This document shows positions 10,557 to 18,551 of a stretch of DNA of 64,000 nucleotides, piece after piece; the stretch's first letter is position 1, and every line of letters begins with the position of its first letter. The notes under the pieces were generated by a model, which did no database searches, was not told the origin of the DNA, and saw only the letters and a program-made list of their open reading frames with translations. Position numbers and translations under genes: made by a program. The stretch comes from Phycisphaerales bacterium. GTDB lineage: Bacteria; Planctomycetota; Phycisphaerae; Phycisphaerales; UBA1924. The stretch lies in NCBI GenBank assembly GCA_020849615.1, contig JADLFW010000028.1, positions 1-64,000 on the forward strand, in the 5' to 3' direction.

Positions 10557-11190
10557 TAGTGTGGTGAACTGAAGGAAGGCGCAACCGTTCAATGGGGTAG
10601 CGCGTACCGACTCCGGGGTACTCTGGAGTCGAACGATGGAAACGCGGGCACCATTGAGTCTGACCGAGGTTGAGCGCGAGGAACTGCGGGCGCTGGCGCG
10701 TGCGCCGCGCACGCCGCGGGCGCTGGCGGACCGCTGCAAAGTCGTGCTGCTGGACGAGCAGGGCCTGACGTACGCGGCCATCGGCGCGAAGATCGACATG
10801 CGCGAGCAAACCGTGTTCAAGTGGCGCGGCCGGTTCCTGAGGCATCGGGTGGCGGGCCTGAAAGACAAGCCGCGTCCCGGGATCAAGAAGAAGATCACCG
10901 ACGAGCAGGTCGCGGAGATCGTCCGTCGAACGCTGGAGGAGAAGCCTCCGGATGCGACGCACTGGAGCACGCGCTCGATGGCCGCGGCCTCGGGCATCTC
11001 GCGTTCGAGCGTGAACACCATCTGGAGGGCCTTCAACCTCCAGCCGCACCGCAGCGAGACCTTCAAGCTCTCGACCGACCCGAACTTCGTCGAGAAGACG
11101 CGGGACATCGTGGGGCTCGACGTCCGTTAGTGGGATTCTAAATAGCACTTTGGCTCCCATACGGTGGCTCAGTTCAGCCCATGTGCACTG
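10557..11190 (+). mobile_element. Internally deleted IS630-type element
   Basis: An IS630-family transposase start is flanked by short inverted ends. The 8-base core TGAACTGA at 10565-10572 is mirrored by TCAGTTCA at 11169-11176, and the left end sits at CTAGTG, fitting the TA target preference of this family. The distance between ends is only about 630 bp, whereas complete IS630 elements are about 1.1 kb. The missing part is the DDE catalytic half of the transposase, so this is a non-autonomous derivative. The outer boundaries are approximate because the terminal bases outside the core match poorly. Confidence 0.5.
10636..11130 (+). pseudogene. Truncated IS630-family transposase (DNA-binding half only)
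   Basis: The 164 codons start METRAPLSLTEVEREELRAL. They contain the two helix-turn-helix units of IS630 transposases: ALADRCKVVLLDEQGLTYAAIG with KWRGRFLRHRVAGLKDKPRPG, and RSMAAASGISRSSVNTIWRA. The text then reads FVEKTRDIVGLDVR and stops. Intact proteins continue here (DIVGLYLNPP..) into the DDE domain (VDEKSQIQALDRTQP..). That domain, about 180 residues, is absent, so the product cannot catalyse transposition. It might still bind element ends. Confidence 0.75.
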
Positions 11191-11376
11191 ATCGGGCGCC
11201 GGTACTGACACTTCACCCAAAACTGCCACCTACGCTTGGCAAGAAGACTGCCGTGTTTCCGCACCCAGCGGGGCTCGCAGCGGGCTTGGCACCGAACCTA
11301 TGCCCAGTAGCTTCATTCAACGATCAGACGGCTAGTTCGAGTTCCTTCCCGCCGCCAAGTAGGAAGGAGGAATCAC

Positions 11377-14043
11377 ATGCAATGGATGCCGTTGACCCTC
11401 TCGACGGTGGCGACATGCCTGGTCGCGGCCGCGGCCTCGGCCCGACAACCACACATGCAGGTGCCGGGCGGCACAGCAGACGCGGGGACTCGCGACATCC
11501 GCAAGCTCTGCGATCCCCGTTGGGCGGATGGGAAGTTCCCGCTGCCGGGCGTCGATGGCAATGTGAACACATTCAGTGTCTGGGATCCCGACGGCGCCGG
11601 GCCGGCGCCGCCGGTTTTGGTTGCCGGTGGCTCGTTCATGTCCGCCGGAGGAGTGAGGGTGACCTTCATCGCCGCCTGGGATGGCACGCGCTGGTCGTCC
11701 CTGAGCGCGAGGTTGAACTCCACCGTCGGCGATGTCAGCGCCTTGACCACGTACGACCCCGACGGCACCGGGCCGGCGCCGCCGGTCCTGGTCGCGGGTG
11801 GCGATTTCACCTCCCTCGGAGGGGTGGGGGCGAGCCGCATCGCCGCTTGGGATGGCACGCGCGGGTCGCCCCTGGGCACGGGAATGGACGGCTCGGTCAG
11901 CTACTTGACGACATACGACCCCGACGGCTCCGGGCCGGCCCTGCCACTCCTGGTTGCCGGGGGCTGGTTCTTTACTGCCGGAGGGGTGGGAGCAAGCTGC
12001 ATCGCCGCCTGGGATGGCACGCGCTGGTCGGCCCTTGGCACGGGAATGAACGGCCCGGTCAACTGCTTGACTACGTACGATCCCGACGGGGCCGGGCCGG
12101 CGCCGCCGGTCCTGGTCGCTGGGGGTTGGTTCACGTCCGCCGGAGGAGTGGTCGCGCCCTACATTGCCGCCTGGAACGGCACGCGCTGGTCGCCCCTGGG
12201 CGCGGGAATGAACAACGAGGTCCGGACCCTGACCACGTATGACCCCGACACGTCCGGGCCCGCACCGCCGGTCCTGGTCGCGGGGGGCCGTTTCACGTCC
12301 GCCGGCGGCACGGCCGCGAACTACATCGCCGCCTGGGATGGCACGCGCTGGTCGCCCCCGGGCACGGGAATGAACTACGAGGTCGGCGCCGTAACCACGT
12401 ACGACTCCGACAACGGGCCGGCACCGCCGGTCCTGGTCGCGGGGGGCCGTTTCACGTCCGCCGGCGGCACGGCCGCGAACTACATCGCCGCCTGGGATGG
12501 CACGCGCTGGTCGCCCCTGGGGGCGGGAATGAATGATAGGGTCGACGCCCTGACCACGTACGACCCCGACGGCGCAGGGCCGGCGCCGCCGGTCCTCATC
12601 GCGGGGGGCTGGTTCTTTACCGCCGGAGGGGTGGGAGCAAGCCGCATCGCCGCCTGGGATGGCACTTGCTGGTCGCCCCTGGGCGCAGGGTTGAACTCCC
12701 TCCTCCTTGCCCTGACCACATACGACCCCGATGGGGCCGGGCCGGCGCCGCGGGCCCTGGTCGTGGGGGGCTCTTTCACCGCCGCCGGAGACGTGGGGGC
12801 GAGCCGCATCGCCGCCTGGGATGGCACTCGCTGGTCGCCCCTGGGCACGGGAGTGAACAACGAGGTCCGCGCCCTGACCACGTACGACCCCGACAAGGCC
12901 GGGCCGGCGCCGCCGGTCCTGGTCGCGGGGGGCCGTTTCACATCCTCCGGAGGGATGGAGGCCACCCGCATCGCCGCCTGGGATGGCACGCGCTGGTCGC
13001 CCCTCGGCGCAGGAGTGAACGGCTTCTACGTCGACGCCCTGACCACGTACGACCCCGACGGCGCCGGGCCGGCACCGCCGGTCCTGGTCGCGGGGGGTTT
13101 GTTCGCCGCCGCCGGAGGCGTGACAGCACGCAACATCGCCGCCTGGGATGGCACGCGCTGGTCGCCCCTGAGCACGGGAATAGACAACGATGTCTACGCC
13201 CTGACCACGTACGATCCCGACGGGACCGGGCCGGCGCCTCCGCTCCTGGTCGCGGGCGGCTATTTCAACACCGCCGGAGGCGCGGCCGCGAACCACATCG
13301 CCGCTTGGGATGGCGCTCGCTGGTCGCCTGTGGGCACGGGATTTGACAGCGCTGTCGACGCCTTGACCACGTACGACCCCGACGGAGCCGGGCCGGCGCC
13401 GTCGGTTCTGATCGCGGGGGGGGGATTCGCCGCCGCCGGCGGCGCGGCCGCGAACTACATCGCTGCCTGGGATGGCACGCGCTGGTCGCCCCTCGGCACG
13501 GGAATGAGCAACGGAGTCCTTGCCCTGACCACATACGACCCCGACGGCGCCGGGCCAGCGCCGCCGCTCCTGGTCGCGGGGGGCTATTTCTCCACCGCCG
13601 GAGGCGTGAAGGTGAACTTCATTGCGGCCTGGGATGGCACGCGCTGGTCGCCCCTGGGCACCGGAATGGACGAAATCTCGGGCGCAGCGAGCGAGGTCCA
13701 CGCCTTGACCACCTACGACCCCGACGGGGCCGGGCCGGCCCTCGACTCCCTCTTCGCGGGTGGTGACTTCCTGCGAGTGGGAGGAGGGGTTTCCGCCTAC
13801 ATCGCCGAGTGGTATCGCCCACTCCCCTGCCCCCCGGGGTCGCAGTCGCCCTGGCCCAACCAAGTGGACGCCCCCTGCCCCGCAGATTTCGACCACAACG
13901 GCGTCGTCGATGTGCTGGACCTCATCGAGTTCCTTGACCGCTTCGACGCGGGCGATCCCAGCGCCGACCTGAACGGCGACGGACGGCTCGACCAGTTCGA
14001 CTTCCTGGAGATGACCAACGCGATCAGCGCGGGATGCCCGTAG
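11377..14043 (+). CDS. Secreted 14-repeat propeller-like protein with dockerin-like tail
   Basis: This 888-residue exported protein has its ATG preceded by AGGAAGGAGG. Residues 1-23 are a signal peptide. From about residue 60 to 820 there are 14 tandem units of 50-55 residues with the consensus ALTTYDPDGAGPAPPVLVAGG, FTSAGGV, IAAWDGTRWSPLGTGMN. These resemble kelch or 'delta-60' style beta-propeller blades. The units are also very similar as DNA (period about 155 bp). The last unit degenerates (AYIAEWYRP). Residues 835-888 are a dockerin-like pair (DFDHNGVVDVLDLIEFLDRF, DLNGDGRLDQFDFLEM). Probable surface or extracellular protein; the ligand is unknown. Several long minus-strand open frames over this gene are shadows of the repeats. 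Confidence 0.85.
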   Translation: MQWMPLTLSTVATCLVAAAASARQPHMQVPGGTADAGTRDIRKLCDPRWADGKFPLPGVDGNVNTFSVWDPDGAGPAPPVLVAGGSFMSAGGVRVTFIAAWDGTRWSSLSARLNSTVGDVSALTTYDPDGTGPAPPVLVAGGDFTSLGGVGASRIAAWDGTRGSPLGTGMDGSVSYLTTYDPDGSGPALPLLVAGGWFFTAGGVGASCIAAWDGTRWSALGTGMNGPVNCLTTYDPDGAGPAPPVLVAGGWFTSAGGVVAPYIAAWNGTRWSPLGAGMNNEVRTLTTYDPDTSGPAPPVLVAGGRFTSAGGTAANYIAAWDGTRWSPPGTGMNYEVGAVTTYDSDNGPAPPVLVAGGRFTSAGGTAANYIAAWDGTRWSPLGAGMNDRVDALTTYDPDGAGPAPPVLIAGGWFFTAGGVGASRIAAWDGTCWSPLGAGLNSLLLALTTYDPDGAGPAPRALVVGGSFTAAGDVGASRIAAWDGTRWSPLGTGVNNEVRALTTYDPDKAGPAPPVLVAGGRFTSSGGMEATRIAAWDGTRWSPLGAGVNGFYVDALTTYDPDGAGPAPPVLVAGGLFAAAGGVTARNIAAWDGTRWSPLSTGIDNDVYALTTYDPDGTGPAPPLLVAGGYFNTAGGAAANHIAAWDGARWSPVGTGFDSAVDALTTYDPDGAGPAPSVLIAGGGFAAAGGAAANYIAAWDGTRWSPLGTGMSNGVLALTTYDPDGAGPAPPLLVAGGYFSTAGGVKVNFIAAWDGTRWSPLGTGMDEISGAASEVHALTTYDPDGAGPALDSLFAGGDFLRVGGGVSAYIAEWYRPLPCPPGSQSPWPNQVDAPCPADFDHNGVVDVLDLIEFLDRFDAGDPSADLNGDGRLDQFDFLEMTNAISAGCP
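11580..13800 (+). repeat. Coding tandem repeat array, about 155 bp x 14
   Basis: Each unit contains near-identical DNA such as CTGACCACGTACGACCCCGA, GGGCCGGCGCCGCCGGTCCT and GCCGCCTGGGATGGCACGCG. The fifth and sixth units (about 12250-12530) are almost the same over more than 100 bases, pointing to recent duplication or gene conversion. Confidence 0.85.
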
Positions 14044-14203
14044 TAGGAACGGCGACGTCCCCGGTAGTTCCGTAGCTCCTGATGCCGGCGCGCGCTCGCC
14101 GACCCGCGCGATGACCGGCGATCGGCCCTGAACACAGCGGGCACTCTGTGGCCCGCGCTGCCAACTGCTTCTCCAGCCTGTTGATTCGGTGGTGCAGCGA
14201 CAT
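14024..14203 (-). pseudogene. Truncated zinc-ribbon protein paralogue
   Basis: The ATG at 14203 starts MSLHHRINRLEKQLAARA then TECPLCSGPIAGHR. The first 27 residues parallel the decayed protein at 10118-10341 (MNLGPRFKRLESRAALR..ECPLCSGP). After the CPLC motif the text loses similarity: the second half with the CRCG pair is missing, and the frame runs on to a TGA inside the end of the facing 888-residue gene. Probably the surviving front half of a small zinc-binding protein. Confidence 0.4.
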
Positions 14204-14205
14204 GG

Positions 14206-14388
14206 TTAACCCTGTCGGTCGAACGACAGCGTGAACGAGGTCTGCCGCGTGCGCGCCGGGCAGCGCTCATTGCGCGGCTCCTCGCCCGGACGGTAGAACG
14301 CCAGGCGGTAGGTGGTCTCCGGCGCGCCGCTACCGCAGGCCCGGCACGGGTTGCGGGACGGCTCGAGCCCGCTCGCCGGGCCGATCTG
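14206..14388 (-). pseudogene. Open fragment of a second Cys-containing small protein
   Basis: This frame ends at TAA 14208-14206, 2 bases before the ATG of the zinc-ribbon fragment. It reads ..SRNPCRACGSGAPETTYRL and AFYRPGEEPRNERCPARTRQ, with the pattern CxxC..C and no ATG or GTG start; an in-frame TGA lies at 14391. Immediately upstream in the same frame is the end of another open stretch (..VDSGVRLAAIARYLRK). The run of small, adjacent, start-less frames suggests remnants of a mobile or phage-like small-gene cluster. Low confidence. Confidence 0.3.
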
Positions 14389-14648
14389 TCACTTGCGCAG
14401 GTAGCGGGCAATCGCGGCAAGCCGTACCCCGCTATCGACACCCAACGGCTGATGCACCTTGCGCCACCTTGAAGAAGGCGGTCGCCTTGGGCGAGGCCCC
14501 CGGAAACCCCACCGCCTTCGGATGGATCGCTGCCGCTGACCCGCAACGCCGAATTGGGACAGTTGTGGGACAGCGTGCCCGCCGCCCGCGAGCCTCGGTC
14601 CGCAGCGGCCTGTTTCTCAGGCACTTCCGCGATGGAGTCAGGAACAAG

Positions 14649-14735
14649 CGGAGAGGGGGGGATTCGAACCCCCGATACGGTTGCCCGTATACAGCATTTC
14701 CAGTGCTGCTCCTTCAGCCTCTCGGACACCTCTCC
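14649..14735 (-). tRNA. tRNA-Ser (anticodon GGA)
   Basis: On the minus strand the 87-nt sequence starts GGAGAGGTGTCCGAGAGGCT and ends CCCCCCTCTCCG. The acceptor stem GGAGAGG/CCTCTCC is perfect and the discriminator is G. The anticodon loop reads CTGGAAA (anticodon GGA). A long variable arm (TATACGGGCAACCGTAT) is present as expected for serine tRNAs, and the T arm is GGGGGTTCGAATCCCCC. CCA is not encoded. Confidence 0.95.
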
Positions 14736-14752
14736 GGCGAAGGGAGGGCAGT

Positions 14753-15625
14753 TTAGGGGGGTAGCGGCCCCGTTTCTGCCCGGGCTGCAGGCAGACTCGC
14801 GCGGGCCCGGCTGTCGAGGAATCGCTGCCCCCACCGGTGACGGAACGCCGCCGACGCCGCCAGGTACCCCAGCGTCGCGCCCGCGATCACATCCGATGGA
14901 TAATGGCTGTTGAGCAGCACACGGCACACCCCCACCAGAACCGCCATCACGATCGCAAACCCCCGGAGACGGGGATACAGCGCCGCCAGCGCGAAGCTCA
15001 TCACCACCGCATACGCCGTGTGGCTCGACGGCATCGACCACAGGTCAGAAGAGATCCCGCCCCAGAACTCCCACGCATGCCGCAGCCCCACCGCAGGGTC
15101 TTCGGGCCGCACGGCATATGTCCCCGCCGGGCCGAGAAACCCCCACGGATCATCGAACTTGGGCCTCGGCCGCCCGATCGTCATCTTCAGGAAGTTGACG
15201 GCAATCAGCGCAACGATCGCCCCCGCCAGCCAGTCCGCGATGCGCCGCAGCCGGGCCCGGTCGCGGTCGAGCAGCAGGATCAGGATGATCGCGATCGCCG
15301 TGCAGGTGAACTGCCCGTACTGCTGGATGAACTCCGCCTCGCGGCGGAAATCGCCCCCGAGCCGGATCGGCGCGGTCGCGGGCGCCACGTAGTGGGCCGG
15401 GTTGACCAGGCGGTTGATCGGCCCGTCAAGGGGCAGGAAAAGAGCGATGCCGACGACCCCGAGGGCCAGCGGCCACGCCCAGGCCCGTCGCGCTGGGGTG
15501 CTGAGGGGGGTGGTGATGGGGCTCAGAAGGTCCCGCAGCGCGGCCAGGGCCAGGTGGGGCACGCGGACCGGCAGCGGGAGGCCTTGGTTATAGTCGCGGG
15601 CGATGCGGAAGCGGGAAGGTGACAT
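14753..15625 (-). CDS. PAP2-family membrane phosphatase
   Basis: The product is about 290 residues from ATG 15625. The three PAP2 signature blocks are clear: KMTIGRPRP, SMPSSHTAYAV (PSGH block, with catalytic His) and CRVLLNSHYPSDVIAG (second catalytic His). Membrane segments surround them (WPLALGVVGIALFLPL, AIAIILILLL, FAIVMAVLVGVCRVLL). Such enzymes hydrolyse phosphatidic acid, undecaprenyl-pyrophosphate or similar lipid phosphates. The position next to an ArnT-like transferase suggests undecaprenyl-phosphate or lipid A-type chemistry, which is inference. The chosen start overlaps the start of the divergent glycosyltransferase gene by 23 bases; a later GTG start is possible. Confidence 0.85.
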   Translation of the reverse strand: MSPSRFRIARDYNQGLPLPVRVPHLALAALRDLLSPITTPLSTPARRAWAWPLALGVVGIALFLPLDGPINRLVNPAHYVAPATAPIRLGGDFRREAEFIQQYGQFTCTAIAIILILLLDRDRARLRRIADWLAGAIVALIAVNFLKMTIGRPRPKFDDPWGFLGPAGTYAVRPEDPAVGLRHAWEFWGGISSDLWSMPSSHTAYAVVMSFALAALYPRLRGFAIVMAVLVGVCRVLLNSHYPSDVIAGATLGYLAASAAFRHRWGQRFLDSRARASLPAARAETGPLPP

Positions 15626-17438
15626 CGGTGGGGAGGGCCCGGGCATCCGCGGGCCGCGGATCCGCAGAAGGTCCGGGGTGTCGGCGCACGCCGCGGGCTG
15701 GCCCGGCGGGGTGCTGCTGGTGCTGATCTGCCTGGGAGTGTACCTGCCCGGGCTGTGGTCGCTCCCGCCCGTCGACCGGGATGAATCCCGCTTCGCCCAA
15801 GCGAGCCGGCAGATGGCCGAGGCCCAGGACTGGTCGGGCTGGCTCATCCCCATGGTCCAGGACCGCCCCCGGCTCAACAAGCCACCCCTGATCTACTGGC
15901 TGCAGGCGGCCTCAGCGCGGGCCATCGACGCCGGCAAACGACGCTCGGTCAATCCGTGGATGCACGCATCCCTCGTCTGGCCCTACCGCCTCCCATCCAT
16001 CCTCGCGGCGCTCATCGCCGTGCTGGCGACTTGGCGGATCGGCGTCACGATGTTCGACGCCCGGGCCGGATGGCTCGGAGCGCTGCTGCTCGCCGTCTGT
16101 CCCCTCCTGATCTGGGAATCCAAGCAGGCCCGGGCCGACATGGTCCTGCTCGCGGCCACGACCGTCGCGATGTGGATGGTCTGGTCGATGTTCCGCCGGC
16201 GGCGCGAGAACGAAGCCGGCCACCCCCACGCGGGCCGGGCCCGGCTGCTGAAGCAGGCGGTCCTCTGGCTCGCCGTCGCGGCCGGCGTCATGACCAAAGG
16301 CCCGGTGACCATCATGGTGCTGGGCCTGACGATCCTCTTCATCGGCGTGATGACGCGCCGCTGGCGGTGGATCGGCGGCCTGCGGCCCGTGCTCGGTGTA
16401 ATGCTGGTCGCGGCGGTCCTCGGCGCCTGGGTATGGCAAGTGGCCGCTCGCGTCGGCTGGTCCGAGTACGCGCGGATCGTCGGCGATGAAGTGCTGGGCC
16501 GGAGCGTCTCGCCGAAGGAAGGGCACTGGGGCCCGCCCGGCTATCACCTGGTGCTGCTCGCCGTGCTGCTCTGGCCCGGCTCGCTGCTGACGGCGACCGC
16601 GCTGGGCCGGGCCCTGCACCGCGGGGTGCGCGGCGAGCGTGGCGCGCGCGGGTGGATGTCGGGGCTCCGCAGGTGGTGGAAGTCACGGCACAGCGGGCGC
16701 CGCGATGAGCTCTTCTGCCTGGCGTGGATCCTCCCCTCGTGGATCGTCTTCGAACTCATCGGCACGAAGCTGCCCCACTACACGATGCCCCTGTACCCGC
16801 CCATCGCGCTGCTGAGCGCGCGGGCCGTGCTGGCCGCCGCCGCGGGCTCGCTGAGCCGCGTGGAGAGGACGCGCTGCAAGGCGGGGTTCGTCGTGTGGCT
16901 GCTGCTGGGACTGGCGATCACCGTGGCGGGCCCGGCGGCGCTGTGGTGGGTGGCGGCCCGGGCGGAGGAGCAGCACCTGGTGTGGTGGGCCTTGGGCGCC
17001 TCGATCACGTCGCTGGCGGCCCTCCTGCTCTCCGTGCGGTGCCTGCGGCACCGGCGATTCATCGCGGTGCAGCTCGCGGGGGTAGCGGCCCTGGCGGCCT
17101 CCTGGCCCGTGCTGATCGGAATCGTGCTGCCGCGGCTGGAGGAAGTATGGGTGACCCGCGGTGTGCAGCGGGCCTTGGCCGCGAGCGACCCCTCGGCCCA
17201 GCGCCCCGTCGCGGCGATCGGTTACCACGAGGACAGCCTGATCTTCATGACGCACGGCCGGGCCCAGCGCATCGGGGCCGAAGAGCTGCCCGCGTGGTTC
17301 ACCGCGCACCCCGACGGGCTGGTGGTGGCGCCGCTGGAGGATGCGCCGGATGGGCTTCGTCGCCTCGACAGCATCGCGGGATACAACTACTCGAAGGGCA
17401 GGCGCGTGCGACTGCTGGTGGCGGACCGGGCGCCGTGA
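15603..17438 (+). CDS. ArnT/PMT-type membrane glycosyltransferase (GT83/GT39-like)
   Basis: This 611-residue polytopic membrane protein contains the diagnostic N-terminal loop of the family: PPVDRDESRFAQASRQM followed by MVQDRPRLNKPPLIYWLQ. The DRDE acidic pair binds the lipid-phosphate sugar donor. About 10-12 membrane segments follow (LVWPYRLPSILAALIAVLAT, GWLGALLLAVCPLLIW, VLWLAVAAGVMTKGPVTIMV). The role is transfer of a sugar from a polyprenyl-phosphate donor to lipid A or another envelope acceptor; the acceptor is not predictable. A -10-like TATAGT at 15589-15594 ends only 8 bases before the ATG, with no Shine-Dalgarno. truB follows 34 bases downstream, so the two are probably co-transcribed. 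Confidence 0.85.
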   Translation: MRKREGDIGGEGPGIRGPRIRRRSGVSAHAAGWPGGVLLVLICLGVYLPGLWSLPPVDRDESRFAQASRQMAEAQDWSGWLIPMVQDRPRLNKPPLIYWLQAASARAIDAGKRRSVNPWMHASLVWPYRLPSILAALIAVLATWRIGVTMFDARAGWLGALLLAVCPLLIWESKQARADMVLLAATTVAMWMVWSMFRRRRENEAGHPHAGRARLLKQAVLWLAVAAGVMTKGPVTIMVLGLTILFIGVMTRRWRWIGGLRPVLGVMLVAAVLGAWVWQVAARVGWSEYARIVGDEVLGRSVSPKEGHWGPPGYHLVLLAVLLWPGSLLTATALGRALHRGVRGERGARGWMSGLRRWWKSRHSGRRDELFCLAWILPSWIVFELIGTKLPHYTMPLYPPIALLSARAVLAAAAGSLSRVERTRCKAGFVVWLLLGLAITVAGPAALWWVAARAEEQHLVWWALGASITSLAALLLSVRCLRHRRFIAVQLAGVAALAASWPVLIGIVLPRLEEVWVTRGVQRALAASDPSAQRPVAAIGYHEDSLIFMTHGRAQRIGAEELPAWFTAHPDGLVVAPLEDAPDGLRRLDSIAGYNYSKGRRVRLLVADRAP

Positions 17439-17472
17439 AGGCACGGATGCGGGCGGCGAACGAAGGGAACGC

Positions 17473-18225
17473 ATGACCGAGGCGGAAAAGACCAGCGACC
17501 AGGGCCACTTTCCGCCGCCACGGCCCGCGCCGACCGGGGTGCTGGTGATCGACAAGCCCCTGGGGATGACCTCGACGCACCTGTGCCGCGTCGTTAAGCG
17601 CCGGCTCATCAACGGGGGCTCGCCCAAGCGCGTCAAGGTCGGCCACGGCGGAACGCTGGATCCATTGGCGACCGGGATCGTTGTGATCCTCATCGGCAAG
17701 GCCACGCGCCTGTGCGAGAAGATGATGGCCGGCGAGAAGCGGTACATCGCCGAGATCGACCTCTCCCGCGTCTCGACGACCGATGATGGCGAAGGCGTGA
17801 TCACGACGGTCCAGGTGCCGACACCCCCCGATTCGGACGCGGTCGGGCACGCCTGCGCCGGGTTCGCGGGGTGGATCATGCAGCGCCCCCCGATCTACTC
17901 GGCCCTCAAGGTCGGCGGCCGGGCCGCCTACCACTTCGCCCGCAGCGGTGAGGAGCTCAAGCTCGAGCCCCGCGCTGTCGAGATCAAGTCGCTGGAGATC
18001 GTGAGCTACGAGTGGCCGCGCCTGGTGATCGATGTCGCCTGCGGACGCGGCGTGTACATCCGGAGCCTCGCCCGCGACATCGGCGCTGTTCTGGGCACGG
18101 GCGGCATGCTCACCGCCCTACGCCGCACACGGGTCGGCCGCTTCACGCTCGACCAGGCCATCCCGATCGAAGCCGTCCCCAACATCCTCACCCAGCCCGC
18201 CCTCATGCCGGTCGACCTCGCCTGA
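17473..18225 (+). CDS. truB: tRNA pseudouridine(55) synthase
   Basis: The product is 250 residues from ATG 17473 (upstream GAAGGGA). TruB converts U55 in the tRNA T-loop to pseudouridine. The family blocks are present: GVLVIDKPLGMTSTHLCR, VGHGGTLDPLATGIVVILIG (catalytic Asp in GGTLDPLA), KRYIAEIDLS, QRPPIYSALKVGGRAAY and VACGRGVYIRSLARDIG. The C-terminal PUA domain is essentially absent, giving the short form of the enzyme. It follows the glycosyltransferase gene closely and converges with the small gene ending at 18237, with only 11 bases between. Confidence 0.95.
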   Translation: MTEAEKTSDQGHFPPPRPAPTGVLVIDKPLGMTSTHLCRVVKRRLINGGSPKRVKVGHGGTLDPLATGIVVILIGKATRLCEKMMAGEKRYIAEIDLSRVSTTDDGEGVITTVQVPTPPDSDAVGHACAGFAGWIMQRPPIYSALKVGGRAAYHFARSGEELKLEPRAVEIKSLEIVSYEWPRLVIDVACGRGVYIRSLARDIGAVLGTGGMLTALRRTRVGRFTLDQAIPIEAVPNILTQPALMPVDLA

Positions 18226-18236
18226 AGCAAGGGCGA

Positions 18237-18551
18237 TCAGGGCGCGTCACCGAACAGCCGGGCCGTCTCCGGTCTCGTCGTTCGCCACCTCAGCCCGGCC
18301 GGGCCAACCTCCACCCGCAGGTCGAGCCGGTCGCATGAAAGCACGGCCTCCTCGCCCCCGGCGAGCACAGCGGCAACCACTCCCGGCAGGTCGGTGGCCC
18401 GCGCTGCAAGCGTGCGCGGGCCCGCGCGATCAAGAAGGTTGAGAGTGGTGATCCCCTGCTCGGCGAGCACCCCGGCGAGCGCGATCGCCTGGGCGGCGGA
18501 GGTCAATCCCGGCACCGGGCCGGTGAGCTCAGGACTCATCGTCATCTTCAT
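18237..18551 (-). CDS. Hypothetical small protein downstream of membrane protein
   Basis: The product is 104 residues from ATG 18551; ATGs at 18545 and 18539 (MSPELTG) are equally possible. It overlaps the end of the preceding gene (stop at 18529), so they are coupled. No family is recognised. The composition (AIALAGVLAEQGITTLNLLD, LRVEVGPAGLRWRTTRPETA) suggests a small alpha/beta protein without membrane segments or cysteine motifs. Function unknown. Confidence 0.55.
   Translation of the reverse strand: MKMTMSPELTGPVPGLTSAAQAIALAGVLAEQGITTLNLLDRAGPRTLAARATDLPGVVAAVLAGGEEAVLSCDRLDLRVEVGPAGLRWRTTRPETARLFGDAP

Noticed and set aside
10636..11130. A functional transposase or regulator gene
   Set aside because: The DDE domain is missing and the frame ends abruptly after the conserved DIVGL; treated as a deletion derivative.
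11580..13800. Possible CRISPR array because of regular direct repeats
   Set aside because: The period is about 155 bp, the repeats are coding and in frame, there are no short unique spacers and no cas genes.
11332..13896. An 854-codon minus-strand open frame with regular repeats
   Set aside because: Antisense image of the 14 propeller units; repeats arise from the sense gene.
10118..14400. Intact prophage
   Set aside because: Only small zinc-ribbon and terminase-small-like fragments are present; no capsid, portal, integrase or lysis genes were found.
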